Shown piece after piece: positions 17,428 through 26,048 of a stretch of DNA of 64,000 nt (positions are counted from its first letter, which is position 1; each line of letters begins with the position of its first letter). The stretch lies in the NCBI GenBank assembly GCA_947457615.1, contig CANGWK010000006.1, forward strand, positions 1 through 64,000. The letters run 5' to 3'. Source of the stretch: Flavobacteriaceae bacterium. Its GTDB lineage: Bacteria; Bacteroidota; Bacteroidia; Flavobacteriales; Flavobacteriaceae. A program made the translations under genes and the position numbers. The notes under the pieces are model-generated. The model did no database searches, was not told the DNA's origin, and was given only the letters and a program-made list of their open reading frames with translations.

Positions 17428-18585
17428 TTATTCCACCCAGGATTTATAATAGTGTCCATCATCAATCCCCATGGCTTCTTCAGTAACCATTAAAGGATGA
17501 AATGTATCTACCATTACAGCCAATTCTTCAGTCACTGTTTTCCCAATACTACGTTCCATTGCTCCAGGAGCTGGCCCGTGAGGAATTCCTTTAGGATGCA
17601 AAGTAATATGACCTTGTTCTATATTATTTCTTGACATAAAATCGCCAGCAACATAATATAAAACCTCATCCGAATCTATATTACTATGGTTGTATGGTGC
17701 CGGAATTGATTTTGGATGGTAATCATAAAGTCTAGGGACAAAAGAACAAACTACAAAATTTGTTGTTTCAAATGTTTGGTGAACGGGTGGTGGTTGGTGT
17801 ACTCTGCCTGTTATGGGTTCAAAATTATGAATAGAAAATCCGTAAGGAAAATTATAGCCATCCCAGCCAATAACATCAAAAGGGTGAGCAGCATAAACCA
17901 CTTCGTGCATCATTCCTTCTTTTTTAATTTTGATTAGAAAGTCGCCTTTTTCATGGTGGGTTTCTAAATCCGTTGGCAATTTAAAGTCCCTTTCACAAAA
18001 TGGCGAATGCTCTAAATGTTGACCAGATTCATTTTTATATCTCTTTGGAGTGTAGAAAGGCGTAAAACTCTCAACATAAAACAATCTATTATCCTCAGTT
18101 TCAAATTGAATTTGATAAATCATTCCACGCGGAATAATAAGGTAATCTCCATATTCAAAGGCAATATTTCCCATCATGGTTCGCAATATCCCTTTTCCTT
18201 TATGGATGAAAATCATTTCATCAGAATCTGCATTTTTGTAGAAATATTCTGTTAGAGATTTTCTTGGAGCAGCCAATCCAATTGTGCAATCTTTATTAAC
18301 AAGTAATGCTTTTCTGCTTTCTAAAAAATCATCCTGAGGTCTTAATTCAAAACCTTTTAATAATAAAGATTTTATGTTTTTCCCGATTGCAATTTTGGGT
18401 TCAACCGAATACGATCTTAGGATTTCTTTTATTTGCGTTGGCCTATGAACTTCATATAATAATGAAGAATGTCCGTGAAAACCTTCTGTGCCGAAAAGTT
18501 GTTCGTAATACAACCCCCCATTAGGATTCTCAAATTGAGTGTGGCGTTTTGGCGGGATATTTCCTAGTTTATGATAAATAGGCAT
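17428..18585 (-). CDS. hmgA: Homogentisate 1,2-dioxygenase
   Basis: 385 residues of the bicupin homogentisate dioxygenase family. Characteristic segments are MPIYHKLGNIPPKRHTQF, DEMIFIHKGKGILRTMMG, DYLIIPRGMIYQIQF, FDVIGWDGYNFPYGFSIHNFEPITGRVHQPPPVHQTF and LHPKGIPHGPAPGAMERSIG, including the His/Glu iron site. It opens the ring of homogentisate to maleylacetoacetate. First gene of the hmgA-hpd pair. A GTTTAAA-type word repeat precedes it. Confidence 0.94.
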   Translation of the reverse strand: MPIYHKLGNIPPKRHTQFENPNGGLYYEQLFGTEGFHGHSSLLYEVHRPTQIKEILRSYSVEPKIAIGKNIKSLLLKGFELRPQDDFLESRKALLVNKDCTIGLAAPRKSLTEYFYKNADSDEMIFIHKGKGILRTMMGNIAFEYGDYLIIPRGMIYQIQFETEDNRLFYVESFTPFYTPKRYKNESGQHLEHSPFCERDFKLPTDLETHHEKGDFLIKIKKEGMMHEVVYAAHPFDVIGWDGYNFPYGFSIHNFEPITGRVHQPPPVHQTFETTNFVVCSFVPRLYDYHPKSIPAPYNHSNIDSDEVLYYVAGDFMSRNNIEQGHITLHPKGIPHGPAPGAMERSIGKTVTEELAVMVDTFHPLMVTEEAMGIDDGHYYKSWVE

Positions 18586-18594
18586 TTTCTTTTT

Positions 18595-18618
18595 GTTTAA
18601 AGTTTAAAATTTAAAGTG
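18595..18618. repeat. GTTTAAA word repeat upstream of hmgA
   Basis: Three imperfect copies of a heptamer of the type GTTTAAA/ATTTAAA in tandem, immediately upstream of the hmgA start. One of several phrase-like repeats in the spacers of this window. Confidence 0.5.
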
Positions 18619-18766
18619 TTGGATTTTACCTAACTTTAGTTACTACTCAAAAAGAATTCTTACTCATTCCGGATTTCTCTTGATGAGGTATTTTAATAGA
18701 ATAAGTAAATCGTCCCAATTTTTCATTATCACAAATGTCGTAAAAAATATTTTCCAAAAAATAAAA

Positions 18767-18802
18767 AAAGCATTAAATATGAGGTTTCAGATTTAATGCT
18801 TT
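18767..18802 (-). terminator. Terminator of the APC permease gene
   Basis: Perfect 12-bp stem: AAAGCATTAAAT (18767-18778) with ATTTAATGCTTT (18791-18802), 12-base loop. On the minus strand it is followed by a T run (plus-strand A run at 18763-18769). It lies 16 bp past the permease stop. Confidence 0.7.
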
Positions 18803-18818
18803 TGATTACTTTTTACTT

Positions 18819-20315
18819 TTAGATTTCTTTATCTGGATTGTTTAATTTGCTATTTTTTTTGCTGTACACAAAATAAATTACAATTCCGATGGCCATCCAA
18901 GCAAAAAGACGAAGCCAGTTTGTCCAGCCTAAACCAACCATCATCAATAAACAGGCAAGAATTCCTAAAATCGGAATAAATGGCACCCAAGGAGTTCTAA
19001 ATTCTCGTTTCAATTCTGGATTCGTTTTTCTTAAAACAATTACTGCAATACAAACTAAAACAAATGCAAATAAAGTTCCAATACTTGTCATGTCTCCAAC
19101 AATATCTCCTGGAATAAATGCTGCAAATAACCCTACAATTATTAAAATTACAAGATTTGCTTTATACGGAGTTTGAAATTTTGAATGTAAATCGCTAAAA
19201 AAACTAGGCAACATACCATCTTTTCCCATAGCGTAAAACACACGAGATTGACCCAAAAGCATAACTAATATTACAGAAGAAAATCCAGCAAGAATTGCGA
19301 CGGTAACAAAGTCGGCTAACCATTTAAACCCAGGCATGTGCTCATTTATTGCAAAAGCAACTGAAGCTTCTTTTCCACCAGTTCTAAAATCTTCTACTGA
19401 GGCTACACCCGTTAGCACATGTCCGAATAATATATATAAAACGGTACAAACTGCCAATGAACCTAAAATTCCAATAGGCATATTTCTTTTAGGATTCTTA
19501 GTTTCTTGTGCAGCAGTACTTACTGCATCAAATCCAATAAATGCAAAAAATACAGTCCCTGCAGCTCCAACAATCCCCCAGAATCCTCCAAAATTGTGAT
19601 TAACACCGTGTTCATCTGTAAAAATTGAACTTGGTGGTATATAGGGTGTGTGATTAACTGGATTAATAAAATGCCATCCGATAACTATTATCAAAATAAC
19701 TATAACGACTTTTACTATAACTATAATACCATTCACAAAAGCAGATTCTTGAATTCCTTTAATAAGCAATAAGCTAATAATTCCTACAATGAATAAAGCA
19801 GGAAGATTAATTATTCCATTAGAAACGACCCCTGTAATTGGATCTGTCATGTGTTGAAATGGAGAATGAGATAATGAGTAAGGAATTGGACTTAAATGAA
19901 GCACGTTAACTAAAAAATTGTTGAGATATTCACTCCAAGCAATTCCTACGGTTGCTGCTCCTACAGCATATTCTAAGATTAAATCCCAACCTATTATCCA
20001 AGCTAAAAGCTCACCCATAGTAGCATAGGTATAAGTATAAGCACTTCCAGAAATCGGTATAGATGAGGATAATTCTGCATAGCATAACCCCGCTAAAGCA
20101 CATCCAACAGCTGCAAGAACAAAGGCAATTGTCACGGATGGACCTGCATTTTGAGATGCAGCCATTGCGGTTCTAACAAATAATCCAGCGCCAATAATTG
20201 CGCCAATTCCCAAAGCTATGAGGGACCAAGCGGTTAAGGTTCTTTTTAATCCTTTTTCAGACTCAGTAGCCTCTGCTAATAATAAGTTTAAAGGTTTTTT
20301 CTTCCAAATAGACAT
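18819..20315 (-). CDS. APC family amino acid permease
   Basis: 498 residues and about 12-14 predicted membrane segments. The start of TM1 has the APC signature (LIALGIGAIIGAGLFVRTA); CYAELSSSIPISGSAYTYTYATMGEL and FFAFIGFDAVSTAAQETKNPKRNMPIGI are typical of the cationic amino acid transporter (CAT/YfnA-like) branch. It should import amino acids across the inner membrane. Position next to tyrosine catabolism suggests, but does not prove, aromatic or branched substrates. Single gene with its own terminator and promoter box. Confidence 0.9.
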   Translation of the reverse strand: MSIWKKKPLNLLLAEATESEKGLKRTLTAWSLIALGIGAIIGAGLFVRTAMAASQNAGPSVTIAFVLAAVGCALAGLCYAELSSSIPISGSAYTYTYATMGELLAWIIGWDLILEYAVGAATVGIAWSEYLNNFLVNVLHLSPIPYSLSHSPFQHMTDPITGVVSNGIINLPALFIVGIISLLLIKGIQESAFVNGIIVIVKVVIVILIIVIGWHFINPVNHTPYIPPSSIFTDEHGVNHNFGGFWGIVGAAGTVFFAFIGFDAVSTAAQETKNPKRNMPIGILGSLAVCTVLYILFGHVLTGVASVEDFRTGGKEASVAFAINEHMPGFKWLADFVTVAILAGFSSVILVMLLGQSRVFYAMGKDGMLPSFFSDLHSKFQTPYKANLVILIIVGLFAAFIPGDIVGDMTSIGTLFAFVLVCIAVIVLRKTNPELKREFRTPWVPFIPILGILACLLMMVGLGWTNWLRLFAWMAIGIVIYFVYSKKNSKLNNPDKEI

Positions 20316-20340
20316 AGTGTTTCTTTTTATTTAATATGTT

Positions 20341-20348
20341 CAAATATA
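20341..20348 (-). promoter_or_regulatory. Candidate -7 box (TATATTTG) for the APC permease
   Basis: Minus-strand TAnnTTTG match 25 bp before the permease start codon. No clear -33 element. Confidence 0.4.
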
Positions 20349-20393
20349 CTTTTTTTGTTTAATATTTCTATGAAAATAGAAAATTTCTAGTGT

Positions 20394-22703
20394 TTAAAAC
20401 CAAAAGCCAACATTTAACCCCACGAATCCCTTAGGTAATTCGGGCGACCAAGAGTATTTAATTTCTAATGGACCAATAATAGTCTCCAACCCATAACCTA
20501 ATGCATATCCTGAATATCTTGGGGTATTAAGCCAATTAACTGAGCTAAATAATCTATCTTCAATGTTTGCATAATTAGCAGAAAAATTAATATGGTTTTT
20601 TTTATAAAATTCTATATCCAAAGTGGCTAAGGTTTTGATATAACTATCGGCAGAAACACTTATAAAATCATATCCGTAAAAGGGCTTGAAATTGTTTATA
20701 GGATTAAACCCATAACCCCCAAGAACAAAATCTAAAAAATGAATACTTCTTTGCCCAAAAGAAACTCCTGCTGCCGATTCAAATTTTAAATTGATTACTT
20801 TATAAAATGTTCTCGTAATTCCAAATTCAGAATTAGCTATGGAAAATTTATTAAATTGGTTACTGTAATTATTGGATAATAAGTACGATTGAAGATTACT
20901 ATTAAAATACCATCCTTTTTTAGGGAAATATTTACTGTCTAAAGAATCGTATTTTAAATATCCAAAAATACTAGAATAAGTGCTGTTTTCAAAAATGGGA
21001 TTGCTGTTTTCTAATGTTTTAGAAGAAATTTTAAGATATTTCATTTCTAGTCCTGCGCCAACAAGAAATTTTTGTTTAAAAATAGTTTGCAAATAGGATG
21101 AGTTGGTCCAATCGAAATAATCTAAACTTAAAGAATTTATTCCTAGCTGTTGAAAAATAGAACCATTACTGAAGTCGGTAGCAACATTTTTATTAAACTG
21201 ATTGAACAGAGATTTAAATCCGAAACTGAAATAAAATCCGTTATCGATATAATAATCTAAATTGTATCTTAAGTTATCACCAATTGCCATGTCTAAAGAC
21301 AAAACATCATTTTTAAAGAGGGATCTTTTTTGAGTGAAATTTATTAATGTAGCGCTTTTGTAGAGTCCATCATAATGCAACCCGAACTTTAAAAAAGTGC
21401 TGTTTCCACTTTCTTTTAAGCTTAATTCCAATTCGTCTCCCGAATTAAGTTCATTAAATTGGTAGTTAATTGTGGAGAAATTACCTGTGGCATTAAGAGT
21501 ATTAATGCCTTTTTTTAATTGTTCGTAACTGATTTTACTTCCTTCAGTAAATCCTAATTTACCAACAATGTAGGAATAAGTGTAATCATTAACATCATTA
21601 ATAGTTAATTTGGAAATTAGTATACCATCGTTTTTATTTTTTATCGTCTGGGTTATTATGCTATTATTTCCAATTTTATTTAATTTATCTACTACTTTTA
21701 AAGCAGCATCTTCCCCTTTTTTTATAATTTCATTTTGTTCATCAAATGAAATAATATTAAACCCAGAAATATCTGGCTTAATATAAATATCGGTTTTACT
21801 AATTTTACCTTGCATTCTTTTTGTCATTTGAAGGTTGGATATTTGAAGAAGAATTTGTGTGGCTTCTTTTAAGAAATATCTATCTTTCAACCCGTCTTGA
21901 ACATCTACCCCAATAACAATATCAGCACCCATTTTTCGCACCTCATCAATAGGATAATTATTGGAAACACCACCATCAATTAATAATTTACCATTTATTT
22001 CTACCGGTGAGAAAAGTGAAGGGAAAGCCGAACTCGCTAATAAGGCTTGAGGCAAACTTCCGCTGTTTAAAAGTTGTTGTTCTCCAGTCTCAATATCAGT
22101 AGCAATACATAAAAACGGTATTGGAAGTTGATTAAAATCTCTGATATGCCTTACAGGATGTGTTAATTTATGCAATAAATTATAGTTATATATCCCTTTA
22201 GACAATGCAATTGGCACTCCAATACTTAATTTTTTAAACGGTAATGTTATCGCATATAATTCGTCGTTTCGTTTTTCGTAAAAACTTTTATTTACTCTTG
22301 GAGTATAATCTTTTAATAGTTCGTTAAAATTGGTATCATGAAAAATCGAATCAATTTGTGCTGCACTGTAGCCAGTAGCGTACAAGCCTCCAACAACTGC
22401 TCCCATGCTAGTTCCGCCGATATAATCAATTTTTACTCCTGCTTTTTCTAATACCTTTAACACGCCAATATGTGCAAACCCTTTGGCGCCACCTCCGGTT
22501 AAAACCAATCCGATTTTTGGTCGCTTTATTGAATCTTGAGAAAAAGAGTTTTGAGACAATAAACAATAAAAAATAGACAATAGACACAAAAGACATTTAC
22601 TGCTTAGCCCCGACAGCAACGAAAATCCTTTTCCTTTCTTTTTTAGAAAGGAAAAGATTGAAGTAAATGGCGGGAAAATGGATTGCAAATAGGCCTTAAA
22701 CAT
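20394..22703 (-). CDS. Patatin-like phospholipase with C-terminal BamA-like barrel
   Basis: 769 residues. The patatin domain (about 64-260) has the glycine-rich oxyanion loop GGGAKGFAHIG, nucleophile GTSMG and the DGG dyad motif LIDGGVSNNYP. A POTRA-like segment (about 350-430) and a surface antigen/BamA-type beta-barrel ending in LNVGFWF follow, so it resembles the RssA/PlpD class of outer-membrane lipases. The only ATG before the patatin domain is at 22703. Residues ~7-34 are encoded by a REP-like hairpin repeat, and the hydrophobic signal segment (36-55, CLLCLLSIFYCLLSQ) by a TCTATTG-type word repeat. A TTG start inside the signal region is the alternative. It begins 12 bp after the uvrC stop. 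Confidence 0.88.
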   Translation of the reverse strand: MFKAYLQSIFPPFTSIFSFLKKKGKGFSLLSGLSSKCLLCLLSIFYCLLSQNSFSQDSIKRPKIGLVLTGGGAKGFAHIGVLKVLEKAGVKIDYIGGTSMGAVVGGLYATGYSAAQIDSIFHDTNFNELLKDYTPRVNKSFYEKRNDELYAITLPFKKLSIGVPIALSKGIYNYNLLHKLTHPVRHIRDFNQLPIPFLCIATDIETGEQQLLNSGSLPQALLASSAFPSLFSPVEINGKLLIDGGVSNNYPIDEVRKMGADIVIGVDVQDGLKDRYFLKEATQILLQISNLQMTKRMQGKISKTDIYIKPDISGFNIISFDEQNEIIKKGEDAALKVVDKLNKIGNNSIITQTIKNKNDGILISKLTINDVNDYTYSYIVGKLGFTEGSKISYEQLKKGINTLNATGNFSTINYQFNELNSGDELELSLKESGNSTFLKFGLHYDGLYKSATLINFTQKRSLFKNDVLSLDMAIGDNLRYNLDYYIDNGFYFSFGFKSLFNQFNKNVATDFSNGSIFQQLGINSLSLDYFDWTNSSYLQTIFKQKFLVGAGLEMKYLKISSKTLENSNPIFENSTYSSIFGYLKYDSLDSKYFPKKGWYFNSNLQSYLLSNNYSNQFNKFSIANSEFGITRTFYKVINLKFESAAGVSFGQRSIHFLDFVLGGYGFNPINNFKPFYGYDFISVSADSYIKTLATLDIEFYKKNHINFSANYANIEDRLFSSVNWLNTPRYSGYALGYGLETIIGPLEIKYSWSPELPKGFVGLNVGFWF
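22537..22596. repeat. TCTATTG-type word repeat inside the patatin signal peptide
   Basis: On the minus strand this reads as imperfect copies of TCTATTG/TTTATTG. In the patatin frame it encodes the Leu/Cys/Ser-rich hydrophobic segment. Similar phrase repeats elsewhere in the window lie in spacers. Confidence 0.5.
22603..22685. repeat. REP-like hairpin repeat, copy 1 (inside the patatin frame)
   Basis: Element starting TAGCCCCGACAGCAACGAAA and ending near GCGGGAAAATGG, with a perfect 12-bp stem (22628-22639/22645-22656). The outer arms match copy 2 at 48417-48512 (TAGCCCYGAYWGCARYG and AAAGATTGAARYRGAWRGC), while the central stem sequences differ. It is read in frame at the start of the patatin-like protein. 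Confidence 0.7.
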
Positions 22704-22715
22704 TCGCTACAAAAA

Positions 22716-24521
22716 TTAATTATCGATTTTATTGTAAAAGTCGGAAATTTTTTTGGCTTTTGATGCGCCTATTATCTCCGAAATATCTTTTTCGGTAGCT
22801 AATTTTAATCTTTTAACACTTTTGAAATGCGTTATTAATGCTAACATGGTTTTTTCTCCAATTCCAGGGATGGTTTCGATGGTAGAATTTAATGCGGCTT
22901 TACTTCGTTTATCGCGGTGAAAAGTAATCCCAAATCGGTGTGCTTCGTTACGTAAAAACTGGATAACTTTTAGGGTTTCCGATTTTTTATCGAGGTATAA
23001 AGGTGCAGAATCGCCCGGATAAAAAAGTTCTTCTAGGCGTTTTGCAATTCCGATGATGGCGATTTTTCCGCGCAAGCCCAAATCGTCTATGCTTTTTAGC
23101 GCCGAGGATAATTGTCCTTTTCCACCATCAATAATGATAAGCTGTGGCAAGGGTTGGTTTTCATCTAAAAGGCGTTTGTATCTTCGGTACACGACTTCTT
23201 CCATGGAGGCAAAATCATTAGGCCCCTCTACGGTTTTTATATTGAAATGGCGGTAGTCTTTTTTGGATGGCTTTCCGTCTTTAAAAACTACGCAAGCTGC
23301 CACAGGATTGGTTCCTTGGATGTTGGAGTTATCGAAACATTCAATATGTCGCGGCTCTAACGAAAGGCGTAAATCTTTTTGCATTTGCAACATAATTCGG
23401 TTGGTGTGCCGCTCGGGATCTACAATTTGGATTTGCTTTAATTGATCCATTCGGTAGTATTTGGCATTGCGTTCAGAGAGCTCTAAAATCTGTTTTTTAT
23501 CGCCCAATTGCGGAACGGTAACTTTTATTTTATCGCCAAAATCTAAAGCAAAGGGTAAAATTATTTCTTTGGAAGTCAAATGAAAACGCTCCCGAAGTTC
23601 CACTACTGCCAATTCTAGAAGCTCTTCGTTGGTTTCTTCTAGTTTTTTCTTTAATTCTAAAGTATACGATCTAATGATAGCGCCATGGGCAATTTGTAGG
23701 AAATTTACATACGCCACGGCTTCATCTGAAATAATTGAAAACACATCAATATTAGATGTTTTTGGATTGATGATGGTAGATCGCGATTGGTACTGCTCTA
23801 AAACTGCTATTTTTTCTTTAATTTTTTGGGCTTCCTCAAAGTGCATTTCTGCAGCTAATTCTTGCATTTTTACTTTGAATTCCTTCAAACTTTCTTTAAA
23901 ATTTCCTTTTAAGATTTCACGAATCGCATCAACTTGTTTTTGGTAATTTTCCAAAAGTTCATATCCTTCGCAACCGCCTTTACAGTTGCCAATATGGAAT
24001 TCTAAACAGACTTTATATTTATGGTTTCGGATGTTGTTCTCGGTTAAATCGTAGTTGCAAGTTCGTAATGGATACAACTCTTTAATAAGTTCTAAAATGG
24101 TATTCACCGTTTTGAAACTAGTGTAAGGGCCGAAATATTCCGATCCGTCTTTTACCATTCTTCTAGTTGGAAAAATTCTTGAAAAAGGTTCTTTTTTAAT
24201 GCAAATCCAAGGATAGGTTTTGTCATCGCGCAACAAGACATTATAACGTGGTTGCAGTTTTTTTATCAGATTGTTTTCCAACAACAAAGCATCTTGTTCT
24301 GATGAAACTACAATATGTTTAATCTCAACAATTTTACGAACTAAAACATTAGTTTTGGCATTATCGTGTACTTTATTGAAATAAGAAGAAACCCGTTTCT
24401 TAAGATTTTTGGCTTTTCCTACATATAAAATTTTACCTTCTTTATCGTAATATTGGTACACCCCGGGATTATCGGGTAAGGATTGTATTTGCAGTTCGAG
24501 AGAAGGGTTGTTCATTATCAT
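22716..24521 (-). CDS. uvrC: Excinuclease ABC subunit C
   Basis: 601 residues in the usual order. The N-terminal GIY-YIG nuclease (NPGVYQYYDKEGKILYVGKAKNLKKRVSSYF, about 17-48) makes the 3' cut. A Cys-rich linker (CLEFHIGNCKGGCEGY) and a UVR motif near 205-240 (AAEMHFEEAQKIKEKI) bind UvrB. The RNase H-like domain (ECFDNSNIQGTNPVAACVVF, IIDGGKGQLSSA) makes the 5' cut, and a helix-hairpin-helix end (TIPGIGEKTMLALITHFKSV) binds DNA. It acts in nucleotide excision repair with UvrA and UvrB. It probably shares a transcript with the downstream patatin gene. Confidence 0.96.
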   Translation of the reverse strand: MIMNNPSLELQIQSLPDNPGVYQYYDKEGKILYVGKAKNLKKRVSSYFNKVHDNAKTNVLVRKIVEIKHIVVSSEQDALLLENNLIKKLQPRYNVLLRDDKTYPWICIKKEPFSRIFPTRRMVKDGSEYFGPYTSFKTVNTILELIKELYPLRTCNYDLTENNIRNHKYKVCLEFHIGNCKGGCEGYELLENYQKQVDAIREILKGNFKESLKEFKVKMQELAAEMHFEEAQKIKEKIAVLEQYQSRSTIINPKTSNIDVFSIISDEAVAYVNFLQIAHGAIIRSYTLELKKKLEETNEELLELAVVELRERFHLTSKEIILPFALDFGDKIKVTVPQLGDKKQILELSERNAKYYRMDQLKQIQIVDPERHTNRIMLQMQKDLRLSLEPRHIECFDNSNIQGTNPVAACVVFKDGKPSKKDYRHFNIKTVEGPNDFASMEEVVYRRYKRLLDENQPLPQLIIIDGGKGQLSSALKSIDDLGLRGKIAIIGIAKRLEELFYPGDSAPLYLDKKSETLKVIQFLRNEAHRFGITFHRDKRSKAALNSTIETIPGIGEKTMLALITHFKSVKRLKLATEKDISEIIGASKAKKISDFYNKIDN

Positions 24522-24573
24522 CCTATTTTTTGAAGAAAGGGGGACTCTAAAAAAATGCAGAAATTAACTGAAA

Positions 24574-24795
24574 TTATTTTAAAGTATTATCTTTTTTAAC
24601 TTTTTGTTTCCAGTTAAAATAACCCAATCCAAAAATACCGATAATTAGATAAATTATAGTTTTACCCCAAAATTCTTGGTGCTGCAACTGTTCTGCGATT
24701 GGTTGTTCTTTCATTTTAAAAAGCACTATAAAAGCCGACATAGATAGACCCCAAATTCCACCAGATTTTATTTGGTATTTCCATCTTTCAGTCAT
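24574..24795 (-). CDS. Small membrane protein downstream of gpsA
   Basis: 73 residues with two hydrophobic segments (SGGIWGLSMSAFIVLF and WGKTIIYLIIGIFGLGYF) joined by a polar loop and a basic C-terminus. No named domain recognised. The start lies 1 bp from the gpsA stop, and the compact codon-like composition supports a real gene translationally coupled to gpsA. Function unknown. Confidence 0.65.
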   Translation of the reverse strand: MTERWKYQIKSGGIWGLSMSAFIVLFKMKEQPIAEQLQHQEFWGKTIIYLIIGIFGLGYFNWKQKVKKDNTLK

Positions 24796-24796
24796 C

Positions 24797-25792
24797 TTAA
24801 TCTAATTTATCGGTTAATTTTTTGAATACTGCTTTAGCATCTTTACCCTCATACAGAATTTGGTACACGGCATCTATTATAGGGGTGCTGGCTTTGTATT
24901 CTTGGTTTAATTTATAAGCGCTTTTCACGGCATAATATCCTTCGGCAACCATACTCATTTCCATCATTGCCGACTTTACTGTGTAGCCTTTTCCAATCAT
25001 GTTACCAAACATTCTGTTTCTAGAAAAAACGGAATAACCCGTAACCAATAAATCGCCCAAGTAAGCTGAATTATTAATATTGCGCTTCATTCTATGCACT
25101 TTACGGATGAATTTTTTCATCTCCCGGATGGCATTACTCATAATCACCGATTGGAAGTTATCTCCATAACCCAAACCGTGAGCAATTCCTGCCGCAATAG
25201 CATAAATGTTTTTCAACATGGCTGCATATTCGGTGCCGATAATATCGTCGGATATTTTAGTTTTAATATAGTTTCCCGCAAGCACTTTAGCCACAACCTT
25301 TGCTTTTGCTGGATCGCCGCAAGCAATAGTTAGGTAAGAAAGACGTTCCAAAGCTACTTCTTCTGCATGGCAAGGACCTGTAATTACACCAATATTTTCA
25401 AGAGGAATATCAAATTTTTGATTAAAATGTTCGCCAACAATTAAGAAGGTTTCTGGTACAATTCCTTTAATGGCAGAAAAAATTATTTTGCCTTGTAGGC
25501 TAACGGTTAGTTTTTCTAATTCGGCACTCAAGAAAGCAGATGGGATGGCAAAAATGACGTAATCGGCATACGCCACTGCTTCATTAATATCGGCTGTAAG
25601 CCTAAGCTTATTAATGTCAAACTCTACCGAGCTCAAATAATTGGGATTATGTTTTTGTGTTTTTATATGGTCAATTGCCGATTGGCTTCGCATGTACCAG
25701 GCAATTTCATCTAGGTTCACACACAACATTTTGGCAATTGCAGTAGCCCAACTTCCTCCACCTATTACGGCAAATTTTGGAATAGTATTCAT
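24797..25792 (-). CDS. gpsA: NAD(P)-dependent glycerol-3-phosphate dehydrogenase
   Basis: 331 residues. The N-terminal Rossmann motif GGGSWATAIAKML is at 11-23; ITGPCHAEEVALERLSYLTIA and AAMLKNIYAIAAGIAHGLGYGDNFQSV contain the catalytic lysine; the C-terminal domain holds LGDLLVTGYSVFSRNRMFG. It makes sn-glycerol-3-phosphate from dihydroxyacetone phosphate for phospholipid synthesis. A clear -7 box lies 20 bp upstream. Confidence 0.95.
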   Translation of the reverse strand: MNTIPKFAVIGGGSWATAIAKMLCVNLDEIAWYMRSQSAIDHIKTQKHNPNYLSSVEFDINKLRLTADINEAVAYADYVIFAIPSAFLSAELEKLTVSLQGKIIFSAIKGIVPETFLIVGEHFNQKFDIPLENIGVITGPCHAEEVALERLSYLTIACGDPAKAKVVAKVLAGNYIKTKISDDIIGTEYAAMLKNIYAIAAGIAHGLGYGDNFQSVIMSNAIREMKKFIRKVHRMKRNINNSAYLGDLLVTGYSVFSRNRMFGNMIGKGYTVKSAMMEMSMVAEGYYAVKSAYKLNQEYKASTPIIDAVYQILYEGKDAKAVFKKLTDKLD

Positions 25793-25812
25793 TTATATAT
25801 TTTTTCAAAAAT

Positions 25813-25820
25813 CAAAAATA
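25813..25820 (-). promoter_or_regulatory. Candidate -7 box (TATTTTTG) for gpsA
   Basis: Minus-strand TAnnTTTG match 20 bp before the gpsA start codon. Confidence 0.4.
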
Positions 25821-25994
25821 CTCTTTTTTTATGGCATTCCCAAAAACGAGGGTGTTCTTAAGGAAAAAGCACCCTAAATTAAAATTAACTTAAAATTATG
25901 ATAATCAAAACAATAACCTCGTTTTGTATTCGTTTATACTATTGAAAGATTGTTAGGTTGTCTTTCAATGTTTGAGATTAATTTAGTTTATTGA

Positions 25995-26028
25995 AAAAGG
26001 CGTTTAGAACAATTTCTAAACGCCTTTT
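25995..26028 (-). terminator. Terminator of the DJ-1/alcohol dehydrogenase operon
   Basis: Perfect 15-bp stem (AAAAGGCGTTTAGAA at 25995-26009 with its complement at 26014-26028), 4-base loop, and on the minus strand a T run after it. It lies 20 bp past the alcohol dehydrogenase stop. Confidence 0.8.
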
Positions 26029-26048
26029 GCTTTTATAAATCTTTAAAA

